From positions 707,333-771,332 of the forward strand of contig JAACTB010000007.1 in assembly GCA_009993605.1 (NCBI GenBank): a DNA stretch of 64,000 nucleotides, read 5' to 3'. Made by a program: the position numbers and the translations under genes. The notes beneath the pieces are model-generated. The model was given only the letters and a program-made list of their open reading frames with translations, was not told the DNA's origin and made no database searches. Positions 1-7,738 of this stretch are shown here, piece by piece (position 1 is the stretch's first letter; every line of letters begins with the position of its first letter). The DNA is from Erythrobacter sp. (GTDB lineage Bacteria > Pseudomonadota > Alphaproteobacteria > Sphingomonadales > Sphingomonadaceae).

Positions 1-426
1 TTCTTCGGCAGCGATTTCATCACCGTCACCGCCGCCTCCGGGGTCGACTGGACCGATTTGAAGCCGATGGTTCTCTCGATCCTGCTCGACCACTTCGTCA
101 GCGAAGCACCGTTATTCGTCGCGGCGCCCGGCACGGCCGGCGGATTTTCCGTTCCTCCCGAAGACGAGACGATGTTCGTCGAGGACGATCCGGCCAATGC
201 CGATATCGTCGCGCAGATCAACGAATTGCTCGAAACGCGCGTGCGCCCGGCGGTGGCGGGGGATGGCGGCGATATCCGCTATCGCGGGTTCAAGGACGGG
301 ATCGTCTATTTGACCATGCAAGGCGCCTGCGCGGGTTGCCCGTCTTCGACTGCAACGCTCAAGCACGGGATCGAAGGGCTGTTGAAGCATTATGTCCCCG
401 AGGTCGAAGAAGTCCGCGCCGCCTGA
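1..426 (+). CDS. nfu: NfuA/NifU-like Fe-S carrier protein, 5' truncated by window edge
   Basis: Scaffold that receives and passes on [4Fe-4S] clusters to target apoproteins in the cytoplasm. The reading frame is open from base 1, and the residues before the first internal Met (FFGSDFITVT, then DW) match the end of the Nfu N-terminal domain, so the true start lies upstream of the window. The C-terminal NifU domain is complete and carries the cluster-binding CAGC motif near base 330, followed by a typical short helix ending in EVRAA. It ends 28 bases before a nitroreductase gene, so co-transcription is possible. Family assignment is firm; the missing N-terminus is the only uncertainty. Confidence 0.93.
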   Translation, partial: FFGSDFITVTAASGVDWTDLKPMVLSILLDHFVSEAPLFVAAPGTAGGFSVPPEDETMFVEDDPANADIVAQINELLETRVRPAVAGDGGDIRYRGFKDGIVYLTMQGACAGCPSSTATLKHGIEGLLKHYVPEVEEVRAA

Positions 427-454
427 GCGCGTTTAGCCAAAACGAGGTTCCATC

Positions 455-1063
455 ATGCCGAAGCAGTTCCACGACACCCATCTTTCCGACGATGCGCTCG
501 ACCAGATCTTTCGCGAGGCGCGCAGCTATAATGGCTGGCTCGACAAGGATGTGTCGGACGAACAGCTCCACGCGATTTATGAATTGATGAAGATGGGGCC
601 GACCTCGGCCAATATGCAGCCCGCGCGCATCGTCTGGGTCAAGTCGGACGAGGCCAAGGCCACGCTCGTCGAATGCGTTTCCGACGGAAACAAGGACAAG
701 GTGAAGGCCGCACCCGTCACCGCGCTCGTCGGATACGATATCGACTTTCACGAGGAACTGCCCTGGCTGTTCCCCCATACCGACGCAAAGAGCTGGTTCG
801 AAGGGGACGAGGACGGCCGCAAGGAAGGCGCGTTCCGCAATTCCGCCCTTCAGGGCGCCTATCTCATCATCGCGGCGCGCGCGCTTGGCCTCGATACCGG
901 TCCGATGTCCGGCTTCGATGCCGAAGCAGTGGAAAAGGCCTTCTTCGGCGACGATCCCAAGCACAAGGTCAATTTCATCTGCTCGATCGGCTATGGCGAT
1001 GCGGAAAGCATTTTCGAGCGCAACCCGCGTCCCGATTTCGACAAGTTCTCCCGCATCGCCTGA
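455..1063 (+). CDS. Malonic semialdehyde reductase / RutE-like nitroreductase
   Basis: A 202-residue FMN-dependent nitroreductase-fold enzyme of the RutE/HadB subgroup, which in characterised members reduces malonic semialdehyde to 3-hydroxypropionate during pyrimidine breakdown. Visible hallmarks are the N-terminal signature with MGPTSANMQPAR, where FMN phosphate is bound, and the central GPMSGFD segment typical of RutE-type proteins. Length fits the subfamily (about 195-205). No other rut genes lie nearby, so the physiological substrate cannot be inferred from context; a general flavin reductase role is equally possible. Predicted cytosolic; it follows nfu after 28 bases. Confidence 0.85.
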   Translation: MPKQFHDTHLSDDALDQIFREARSYNGWLDKDVSDEQLHAIYELMKMGPTSANMQPARIVWVKSDEAKATLVECVSDGNKDKVKAAPVTALVGYDIDFHEELPWLFPHTDAKSWFEGDEDGRKEGAFRNSALQGAYLIIAARALGLDTGPMSGFDAEAVEKAFFGDDPKHKVNFICSIGYGDAESIFERNPRPDFDKFSRIA

Positions 1064-1122
1064 ACCGGCGGGTCGGACCTGGCCTCTTGAAGCATTTTCA
1101 CAGCTGAGGCAGCGCTGACCCG

Positions 1123-1785
1123 ATGCGGAGCGATCAACGAATTCTGGCGATCGAATGCGCCACCGAAGCCTGCTCGGTCGCGCTGTTCGGCGGTGACGTG
1201 GACGGGGAAAACCTGCTCGATCATCGTCACGAAACGATCGGTCGCGGTCATGCCGAACGGTTGGTGCCCCTGATCGCCGAATTGCCCGGACGTGGGCGCG
1301 CGGGCCGCATCCTCGTCTCGCTCGGGCCGGGGAGCTTTACCGGCACGCGGATCGGGCTCGCCGCGGCCCGCTCGCTCGCCATCGCATGGGGGGCCGACGT
1401 GCGTGGGTACCCCACTCTGGCGCTCGTTGCTGCTATGGCGAAACTAAAAGTGGGGTCGGAGCGTGAAGGCCAAGACGTCCTCGTCGCCATGACCGGGGGT
1501 CACGGAGAAATCTTTGTCCAGCCCTTCGCCGCCGATGGGCTTCCCAGCGAACCGCATCGATCGCTTCCGATCGACAATGCGGGGGAATTGTTCCGAACCG
1601 AACTTGTCGCGGGCAACAGAGCGGCGGAACTTGTCGACAAGAGGGGCTCGGGCGTGGCGCTCGATCTCCTGCCCGATGCCCGCTTCACGTGCGCGCTGCC
1701 TAAAGCGCTCCTCACCGACAGGCTGGCGCCCATCTATGGCCGAGCGCCGGATGCCAAGCCTCGCATATCGGCACCGGTATCATGA
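1123..1785 (+). CDS. tsaB: tRNA N6-threonylcarbamoyladenosine biosynthesis protein TsaB
   Basis: Non-catalytic ASKHA-fold partner of TsaD in making t6A at position 37 of ANN-decoding tRNAs. The 220-residue product starts with the first phosphate loop (LAIECATEACSVAL) and has the conserved LGPGSFTGTRIGLAAARSLA helix through which TsaB dimerises with TsaD. Length is normal. The stop overlaps the start of rimI as ATGA, so the two are probably translationally coupled, a pairing common in alphaproteobacteria. tsaD is not in the window. Confidence 0.93.
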   Translation: MRSDQRILAIECATEACSVALFGGDVDGENLLDHRHETIGRGHAERLVPLIAELPGRGRAGRILVSLGPGSFTGTRIGLAAARSLAIAWGADVRGYPTLALVAAMAKLKVGSEREGQDVLVAMTGGHGEIFVQPFAADGLPSEPHRSLPIDNAGELFRTELVAGNRAAELVDKRGSGVALDLLPDARFTCALPKALLTDRLAPIYGRAPDAKPRISAPVS

Positions 1786-2240
1786 CGGTTCTCGATACCA
1801 TCATGCTCGTCATGGACGATGCGTTCGATCCTCATTGGGGCGAGGCCTGGACCCGCTCGCAGGTCGCCAATTCGCTGGCGATGCCGCACACCTATGCGCT
1901 GATCGTCGATAGCGAAGGTCAGATAAATCGACCCGACGAAGCGCGCGAACCGGCAGGATTCGCCCTGATCCGAAGCGCGCCGGGTGAAGAAGAGCTTCTG
2001 CTGATCGGCGTGCGCCCCCGCTTTCGCAAGCGCGGTTTGGGACGCATTCTTCTGGAAGCGTTTTTCGCACAGGCCCGCAAGAAAAACGCCGACCGCGTCT
2101 TTCTCGAAATGCGCGCGAACAACCCGGCGCGTAGCCTCTATACCTCGCTGGGTTTCGAACAGATCGGGCAGCGGCGCGATTATTATCGGCTGAGCGACGG
2201 TTCGCGCATCGACGCGATAACTTTCGGCAAAACCATTTGA
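1782..2240 (+). CDS. rimI: GNAT N-acetyltransferase, RimI type
   Basis: Predicted N-alpha-acetyltransferase that acetylates the N-terminus of ribosomal protein S18 in characterised homologues. The 152-residue protein is a single GNAT domain: the acetyl-CoA loop reads VRPRFRKRGLGRILLEAF, and the C-terminal motif B reads ANNPARSLYTSLGFEQIG, followed by a YY pair typical of RimI. It overlaps tsaB by four bases (ATGA). Context with tsaB supports rimI over a generic acetyltransferase; the exact protein target is inferred. Confidence 0.9.
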   Translation: MTVLDTIMLVMDDAFDPHWGEAWTRSQVANSLAMPHTYALIVDSEGQINRPDEAREPAGFALIRSAPGEEELLLIGVRPRFRKRGLGRILLEAFFAQARKKNADRVFLEMRANNPARSLYTSLGFEQIGQRRDYYRLSDGSRIDAITFGKTI

Positions 2241-2359
2241 AATGCGATTGTGACAAGAAAATGCGTAATTATTCACGATCGCCTTTTGTGTCGAATTTTG
2301 CGGTTTGACTGGACATCCAATTGTCAGGAGGTCTAGAGGCGCAAAAAAGGAGACAATCC

Positions 2360-2800
2360 ATGGAAGAATTCCAGACCGACATGTCGGAAACGCTCATCAC
2401 TCTCACTTCCGATATCGTTGCAGCGCATGTCGCCAACAACAACGTCGAAGTGTCGGACGTCCCGACTTTGATCCAAACTGTTTATTCCGCACTCGCGGGG
2501 CTTGGGGGCGAAGAACAGCCGAAAGAAGAACGGCCAGAACCGGCTGTCTCTGTTCGCGCATCGGTCAAGCCTGACTACATCGTTTGCTTGGAAGACGGCA
2601 AGAAACTGAAGATGCTCAAGCGCTATCTTCGGACCAACTACGATATGTCGCCCGAAGAGTATCGCCAGCGTTGGGATTTGCCCTCCGATTATCCGATGGT
2701 GGCGCCGAACTACGCGGAAAAGCGTCGCGAACTCGCCAAGCAGATCGGCCTCGGTCGGAAGCCGGGTCAAAAGCGCGGTCGCAAGAAGAAAACCGACTGA
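2360..2800 (+). CDS. MucR/Ros-family transcriptional regulator with degenerate zinc site
   Basis: A 146-residue DNA-binding regulator of the Ros/MucR family, which controls exopolysaccharide, motility and virulence genes in alphaproteobacteria, often as an H-NS-like silencer of A/T-rich DNA. The start at 2360 is chosen because AAGGAG (2347-2352) lies seven bases upstream; an earlier in-frame start lacks this. The zinc-finger region at residues 73-95 is recognisable, but only Cys76 of the usual ligands remains: the other positions are Asp79, Tyr89 and Asn93/Tyr94. The C-terminal DNA-contacting block (YPMVAPNYAEKRRELAKQIGLG) is intact, followed by a basic tail. The A/T-rich leader 2240-2320 could be an autoregulatory site. 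Confidence 0.92.
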   Translation: MEEFQTDMSETLITLTSDIVAAHVANNNVEVSDVPTLIQTVYSALAGLGGEEQPKEERPEPAVSVRASVKPDYIVCLEDGKKLKMLKRYLRTNYDMSPEEYRQRWDLPSDYPMVAPNYAEKRRELAKQIGLGRKPGQKRGRKKKTD

Positions 2801-2826
2801 TTCGTCAGGTCTCCGACTTGAGCCAG

Positions 2827-2863
2827 ACGCCCCGGCCCCCTATGGGTTCGGGGCGTTTTGTTT
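2827..2863 (+). terminator. Intrinsic terminator between the mucR homologue and fur
   Basis: Inverted repeat ACGCCCCG (2827-2834) and CGGGGCGT (2849-2856) with a 14-base loop, running directly into TTTTGTTT. It ends only about 15 bases before the TTG start of fur, so it either terminates the mucR message or attenuates expression of fur. Confidence 0.75.
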
Positions 2864-2877
2864 AGCCGGAGCCTGTC

Positions 2878-3303
2878 TTGCCGCATCGGATCGACCTCGA
2901 ACAGCTTTGCGCCGACAAGGGTCTGCGCATCACCGAACAGCGCCGCGTGATTGCGCGCGTCCTGTCCGATGCGGACGACCATCCCGATGTCGAGATGGTG
3001 CACGAACGCGCCAACAAGATCGATCCGGGCATCTCGATCGCCACCGTCTATCGCACCGTGCGCCTGTTCGAAGAGGCCGGCATTCTCGATCGCCACGATT
3101 TCGGGGACGGTCGCTCGCGCTACGAAGCCGCGCCCGAAGCCCATCACGATCACCTGATCGATGTGGAAACGGGCAAGGTCGTGGAATTTGTCGATCCCGA
3201 GCTGGAAGCCTTGCAAAAGCAGATCGCGGAAAAGCTCGGCTATCGCCTGGTCGATCACCGCATGGAATTGTACGGCGTTCGGCTGGAACGCGACGAAAAG
3301 TGA
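2878..3303 (+). CDS. fur: Ferric uptake regulator family repressor (Fur)
   Basis: Metal-responsive repressor of iron uptake genes. The 141-residue product has the N-terminal winged helix with the recognition segment SIATVYRTVRLFEEAGI, followed by the metal-binding HHDH cluster around residue 90 and the dimerisation domain. The four-cysteine structural zinc site of some Fur proteins is absent, as is common in alphaproteobacterial Fur/Irr-type members; without comparison I cannot exclude Irr or Mur function. The start is an unusual TTG at 2878 with CGGAG six bases upstream, supported by the conserved N-terminus (RIDLEQLCADKGLRITEQR). It is coupled to plsC through a GTGA overlap. Confidence 0.9.
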   Translation: MPHRIDLEQLCADKGLRITEQRRVIARVLSDADDHPDVEMVHERANKIDPGISIATVYRTVRLFEEAGILDRHDFGDGRSRYEAAPEAHHDHLIDVETGKVVEFVDPELEALQKQIAEKLGYRLVDHRMELYGVRLERDEK

Positions 3304-4220
3304 ACGAAGCGCCCTCGGGGCAGTCCGTTCGGAGCGAACGGGCCCGCCGCCGGGCGGAGAAATACGGGCGCAAGCGCATGGCCGCCATGCGGGGCGAAAC
3401 GGTCCCGCTGACTGTGGCGGGCTGGATCCGCTTCATTCTGCGCGCGATCGGTATTCTTGCCCTTCTGATCGTCTTCGTTCCGCTCCATTATCTGTACCGC
3501 ATCTTCGCTTACGGGTCTCCGTTCCCGATGCTGTTCCTGCGCTACACCGCGCGCGTGGTCGGCGCGAAGGTGACGCGCGTCGGCACGCCCTTGCGGCGCG
3601 ATGTCTTCTTCATTTCCAACCACCTCTCTTGGATCGACATCCTCGCCCTCGCCGGCGCGAGCGGCACGGCTTTCGTCGCCAAACAGGAATTATCCGAGGT
3701 GCCGGGGATCGGCTGGCTGTGCAGCCTCAACCGCACCGTCTTCGTGAAGCGCGAGAACCGAATGGGCGTCGCCGAACAGATCAACGCCCTGAAGGAGGCG
3801 TTGCAGGACAATTGGTCGGTCACCGTATTCCCCGAAGGCACGGTGACCGACGGACAGTCGCTTCTACCCTTCAAATCGAGCATGTTGAGCGTGCTGGAGC
3901 CGCCCCCGCCCGGCGTGCTCGTCCAGCCGGTGGTGATGGATTACGGCGCCGTAGCCGAGGAGATCAGCTGGATTGGCGACGAGAGCGGATTGCACAACGC
4001 GATGCGCGTCGTGGCGCGGCGCGGGACGTTTCGGCTCAAGATCCATTTCCTCGATCCGTTCAGTCCGGGAATCCATCGCGGGAGAAAGGCCATCGCCGCA
4101 CAGGCACGCACGCAGATCGTCGAGCGGCTGGAAGAGGTGCTGGGCAGGCCCTTACGCGATTATCAGCACACGGTCGACGCGATCCGATATCGCCCTCCCA
4201 GCGCCGCGGATCAGCCCTAG
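3300..4220 (+). CDS. plsC: 1-acyl-sn-glycerol-3-phosphate acyltransferase
   Basis: Membrane-associated enzyme that adds the second acyl chain to lysophosphatidic acid in phospholipid synthesis. The GTG at 3300 overlaps the fur stop (GTGA) and gives 306 residues; an ATG at 3378 would remove a basic N-terminal extension and is a possible alternative. A hydrophobic segment follows (around residues 40-65), then the catalytic NHLSWID motif (NHX4D), the glycerophosphate-binding FPEGT motif, and a hydrophobic substrate-pocket region. The order fur-plsC is common in alphaproteobacteria. Its stop shares the palindrome CTAG with the stop of the convergent LysR gene. Confidence 0.9.
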   Translation: MNEAPSGQSVRSERARRRAEKYGRKRMAAMRGETVPLTVAGWIRFILRAIGILALLIVFVPLHYLYRIFAYGSPFPMLFLRYTARVVGAKVTRVGTPLRRDVFFISNHLSWIDILALAGASGTAFVAKQELSEVPGIGWLCSLNRTVFVKRENRMGVAEQINALKEALQDNWSVTVFPEGTVTDGQSLLPFKSSMLSVLEPPPPGVLVQPVVMDYGAVAEEISWIGDESGLHNAMRVVARRGTFRLKIHFLDPFSPGIHRGRKAIAAQARTQIVERLEEVLGRPLRDYQHTVDAIRYRPPSAADQP

Positions 4221-5101
4221 AGTTCGGCTCTCACCAGCCAGTCGTGGAAGATGCGCACAGGTCGCTCCTCGAGTGCGGTGGGCTTGCACACGAACCAGTA
4301 GCTGTAGGGGCTTTCGACATTGATGCCGAAGAGATTGGTCAACCGATCATCGGCCGCGCGGCGCATATGATCGTCATGCATGATCGCGATGCCTAGGCCC
4401 TGCTTGGCCGCCTCGAGCATCAATTGGCCGGAATCGTAATGATCGATCGCCGCCGGTTCGAGATCGTGCATCGAAAGGGCCGCCTTCCACGCTTCGAAGC
4501 TGGCGGGCAGTTCGTTGTGAATGAGGAAGGTCTGGGCTTCCAGCCGAGCGCGGTCCGGCGTATCTCCGACCGCCTCGGCGATGTCGCGGCTGGCAATCGC
4601 GTGAACCCGGTTATGGTCGAGGCGCACGGCGTGAAGACCGCTGGCAGGCCCGCGCGACAGGATGATCCCGGCATCGAGCGTGTCGCCCACCCGGTCCTCG
4701 ATATGCGCGCCGGTGTCGATATCGATATGGAGAAGCGGATGCGACCGCCGCAACTCGGCGAGGCGCGGGAACAGGCGCTGGCTGCCGAACAGCGGCAATA
4801 CGCCCAGATGCAGGCGCAGGAGCGAGAGATTTTCCGACTGGCTCTCCACCGCGCGAGCGAGCGCTTCGAGATGCGGATTGACCGCCTCGTAGAACGCCTG
4901 CCCTTCGTCGGTCAGTTGCATCGACTGGCGTGCGCGCGTGAACAGCTTCTTGCCGACGAAGCTTTCGAGATTGCCGATCCGGCGCGACAGGGCCGACGGG
5001 CTCAGCCCCAATTCGTCCGCCGCCGCGCGCGCCGAACCCATCCGCACTGTCCGCACGAAGGCTTCGAGCGCACGCAGGGGTGGAAGACGACGAATGGCCA
5101 T
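4217..5101 (-). CDS. LysR-family transcriptional regulator, GcvA-like
   Basis: A 294-residue LysR-type regulator. The N-terminal helix-turn-helix (PLRALEAFVRTVRMGSARAAADELGLSPSALSRRI) and the long linker helix are clear, followed by a two-lobed ligand domain. Sequence style (opening RRLPPLRALEAF, ending in a DWLVRAEL helix) resembles GcvA-type members. The effector and targets are unknown. It lies 59 bases downstream of corC on the same strand, where lnt is found in many relatives, and there is no divergent gene to suggest a target. Its stop overlaps that of plsC by four bases. Confidence 0.85.
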   Translation of the reverse strand: MAIRRLPPLRALEAFVRTVRMGSARAAADELGLSPSALSRRIGNLESFVGKKLFTRARQSMQLTDEGQAFYEAVNPHLEALARAVESQSENLSLLRLHLGVLPLFGSQRLFPRLAELRRSHPLLHIDIDTGAHIEDRVGDTLDAGIILSRGPASGLHAVRLDHNRVHAIASRDIAEAVGDTPDRARLEAQTFLIHNELPASFEAWKAALSMHDLEPAAIDHYDSGQLMLEAAKQGLGIAIMHDDHMRRAADDRLTNLFGINVESPYSYWFVCKPTALEERPVRIFHDWLVRAEL

Positions 5102-5160
5102 GGCTTACTCGTATTGCCGACCCATAACCCTGTCGAGCGCGAATTGCATTTTTCGCAACG

Positions 5161-6090
5161 CTACTCTTCGCTTCGCGTCTCTTCAGGCGCATGGAGCCGC
5201 AACCGCGTGACATGGGTCTCATCGCCCTCGGTCACTTCGATGCGCCAGCCGCTGGGATGGTCGACGATCGTACCAACCGGCGGCACCTGTTCCGCCAGAA
5301 CGAAAGCGAGCCCGCCCAGGGTATCGACCGATTCCTCAACCTCGGCGAGGCGGGCGTCGATCAGTTCGGCGACATCGTCCAACTCGGCACGCGCATCGCA
5401 TTCCCAGATCCCGTCACCCATCGGACGGATCATTTCGAGCGGCGCATCGTCGTGCTCGTCCTCTATCTCCCCGACGATCTCCTCGACCAGATCCTCGATC
5501 GTGATGATCCCGTCGGTGCCGGAAAATTCGTCGAGCACGATGGCGAGATGCATCCGTTGGGCGCGCATGTCTGCCAGGACGTCGAGCGCGTTCCTGGTCT
5601 GCGGCACGTAAAGCGGCTGACGCATCAGCGCGGTCCAGTCGCTCGGCGGCGGATCGGCTTTGGCGAGATAGGGGAAGACGTCCTTGATGTGGATCATCCC
5701 GATGACGTCATCCAACTGGTCGCGATAGACGGGCATCCGCGAATGGCCGTTCTCCGCGAAAGTCGCGATCATCTCGTCCCAGCTGGCATCGGCGCGGATC
5801 GCCACGATCTCGCCCCGCGGTACGGCGACATCGTCCGCGTCGTGTTCGCTGAAATGCAAAAGATTGCGCAGCATCTGGCGCTCGACCGGGCTGAGATCGC
5901 CCTTGGCCTTCTCTTCCGGCGTTTCCTCGCCGCCGCCATTGTCATGGCCGTGCTCGTGCTCGTCGATCGCCTCTTCGAGCTGGGCGCGCAACGAACGCCC
6001 GCCCTCCGTGCCTGCGAAGATACGTTTAAAGGCGGACACCAGTCCGCCGCTACTTTCCGCGTCTCCCGCGGCGGTGTCGGAATCGGGCAT
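5161..6090 (-). CDS. corC: CorC/HlyC-type CBS-domain protein (cytosolic form)
   Basis: A 309-residue protein with no membrane segment: an acidic, His-rich N-terminus, two CBS repeats (around residues 75-200; ADASWDEMIATFAENGHSRMPVYRD and the second ending in GIITIEDLVEEIVGEI), and a C-terminal CorC/HlyC transporter-associated domain ending in VTRLRLH. Family members are linked to magnesium and cobalt efflux or to regulation of membrane transporters, but the precise role is unsettled. It follows ybeY by 22 bases in the conserved phoH-ybeY-corC cluster, so it is probably part of that operon. The MgtE magnesium channel is encoded about 5 kb away. Confidence 0.88.
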   Translation of the reverse strand: MPDSDTAAGDAESSGGLVSAFKRIFAGTEGGRSLRAQLEEAIDEHEHGHDNGGGEETPEEKAKGDLSPVERQMLRNLLHFSEHDADDVAVPRGEIVAIRADASWDEMIATFAENGHSRMPVYRDQLDDVIGMIHIKDVFPYLAKADPPPSDWTALMRQPLYVPQTRNALDVLADMRAQRMHLAIVLDEFSGTDGIITIEDLVEEIVGEIEDEHDDAPLEMIRPMGDGIWECDARAELDDVAELIDARLAEVEESVDTLGGLAFVLAEQVPPVGTIVDHPSGWRIEVTEGDETHVTRLRLHAPEETRSEE

Positions 6091-6112
6091 GGCCCTGCAA
6101 TCTGCTCCTTAG

Positions 6113-6604
6113 CTAGTCGCGATCCCCATATGGGTTGGCGATATCCAGTTTGGCAAGCGCTGCGATCTCCAATCGTTCCATGGCAACGGCCTGATCCTCG
6201 CTTTCGACATGGTCGTGGCCCGCGAGATGAAGCATTCCATGGATCAGTAGATGCGCGGCATGCTGGGCGAGCGTGACCCCCTTCTCGCGGGCCTCACGCC
6301 GGCATGTTTCATACGCAAGGGCGATATCGCCCAACATTTCCGGGCCGCCCTCCGGAGCCAGAGCAAGCAGCGCATCGCGCGACAGCATCGGAAAGGAAAG
6401 GACATTGGTCGGCCTGTCCTTGGCCCGCCATTCCTTGTTCAGCGCCTGGACCTCGTCGTCGACGGTGAACAGCACGCTGGCGGTGAGGCGCGGATTGGCG
6501 AGCGCAGGCTCGACGGTTTCGGCAGCGGCGTGCGCGCGCTCGGCCAAATCCGCCCAGTCGGTTTCCGCCGATGGCCAGCCGTCGACTTCGATATCGAGAT
6601 CCAT
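6113..6604 (-). CDS. ybeY: Endoribonuclease YbeY
   Basis: Single-strand endoribonuclease needed for 16S rRNA 3'-end maturation and ribosome quality control. The 163-residue product has the metal-binding signature HGMLHLAGHDH (HX3HX5H) near its C-terminus and the family motif RPTNVLSFP. The start at 6604 is chosen because its ATG overlaps the phoH stop (ATGA) and the length fits; the frame is open further upstream but that stretch is inside phoH. Part of the widely conserved phoH-ybeY-corC cluster. Confidence 0.93.
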   Translation of the reverse strand: MDLDIEVDGWPSAETDWADLAERAHAAAETVEPALANPRLTASVLFTVDDEVQALNKEWRAKDRPTNVLSFPMLSRDALLALAPEGGPEMLGDIALAYETCRREAREKGVTLAQHAAHLLIHGMLHLAGHDHVESEDQAVAMERLEIAALAKLDIANPYGDRD

Positions 6605-7659
6605 CAGACGGTCGGGCCTTCGTAAGCCTCGACGATCCGGCCCACGATGGGATGGCGCACCACGTCGGCGGCGGTGAAGCGGATCGTGCCGAATCCGTCG
6701 ACCCCCTCCAGCTTCTCGACCGCATCGGCCAGTCCGCTCATCCGGTCGCCGCCGGGGATATCGACCTGGCGCGGATCGCCGCACACGACCATCCGGCTGT
6801 TCTGGCCGAAGCGGGTGAGAAACATTTTCATCTGTTCGCGTGTCGTGTTCTGAGCTTCGTCCAAGATGACGAAGGCATCGGCCAAAGTGCGCCCGCGCAT
6901 GAAAGCGATGGGCGCGATCTCGATCTCGCCGCTCGCCAGCCGCCGCTCGACCTGTTCGGGCGGCATGCAATCGTAGAGCGCGTCATAGAGCGGGCGCAGA
7001 TAGGGATCGACCTTGTCCTTCATGTCCCCCGGCAGGAAGCCGAGCTTCTCCCCCGCTTCCACCGCCGGACGCGACAGGATCAGGCGCTGCACGCTGCCGG
7101 TGATGAGCTGCGCCACGGCCTGCGCGACCGCCAGATAGGTCTTCCCCGTACCCGCCGGACCCAGCGCAAAGATGATGTCGTCGCGCACCAGGCTGCGCAT
7201 ATAGGTCGCCTGCGTGGCGGAGCGCGGCACGATGGTCTTGCGACGAGTGCGGATCATGATCGGCGGCATGCCCGCCCGCTCGCCCGGCCCCGCTTCGACG
7301 ATCCCGTCCAGCGTCGGCTCGTCCGACATGGCGATGATCGACTCGATCAGACCCGCATCAAGGTCCTGGCCGACCGCCAGCTTGTCGTACATCGCTCGCA
7401 GAACGTCACGCGCCCGGGCCACGCTATCTTCCGGCCCTTCGAGATGAAGCTCGTTCCCCCGCGCCGAGATGAACACGCCGAGGCGGTTTTCCACCTGCAC
7501 CAGATTGGCGTCGAATTGTCCGAACAGGGCACCCAGAAGGCTCTGGTTGTCGAAGCTCAGATCGAGCTGAGCCCGTCGCACCTCGCGCTGAGGGACGGGA
7601 GACTTGCTGAAGCCGATGCGCTGATCACGCTCCGGCCTGTTTGCGGGTTTTCGAGCCAT
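6604..7659 (-). CDS. phoH: PhoH-family ATPase
   Basis: Predicted cytosolic ATPase/RNA-associated protein of the PhoL/PhoH family, partner of YbeY. The product has an N-terminal KH-like region, then the P-loop GPAGTGKTYLAVA around residue 160, the Walker B-type segment AFVILDEAQNTT, and a GDPRQVDIP helicase-like motif. The ATG at 7659 is chosen because AAGGAG (complement of 7663-7668) lies just upstream, although the spacing is short; an ATG at 7701 would add 14 residues. The stop overlaps the ybeY start. It is separated from miaB, its usual upstream neighbour, by an outer-membrane protein gene. Confidence 0.92.
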   Translation of the reverse strand: MARKPANRPERDQRIGFSKSPVPQREVRRAQLDLSFDNQSLLGALFGQFDANLVQVENRLGVFISARGNELHLEGPEDSVARARDVLRAMYDKLAVGQDLDAGLIESIIAMSDEPTLDGIVEAGPGERAGMPPIMIRTRRKTIVPRSATQATYMRSLVRDDIIFALGPAGTGKTYLAVAQAVAQLITGSVQRLILSRPAVEAGEKLGFLPGDMKDKVDPYLRPLYDALYDCMPPEQVERRLASGEIEIAPIAFMRGRTLADAFVILDEAQNTTREQMKMFLTRFGQNSRMVVCGDPRQVDIPGGDRMSGLADAVEKLEGVDGFGTIRFTAADVVRHPIVGRIVEAYEGPTV

Positions 7660-7738
7660 GCGCTCCTTTCGTGTTCCGATAGGGAATTTAGGAGCCTTCA
7701 CGCCGAGAGCAAGCGCTCTGCGTTTCTATTTCAGTTGA

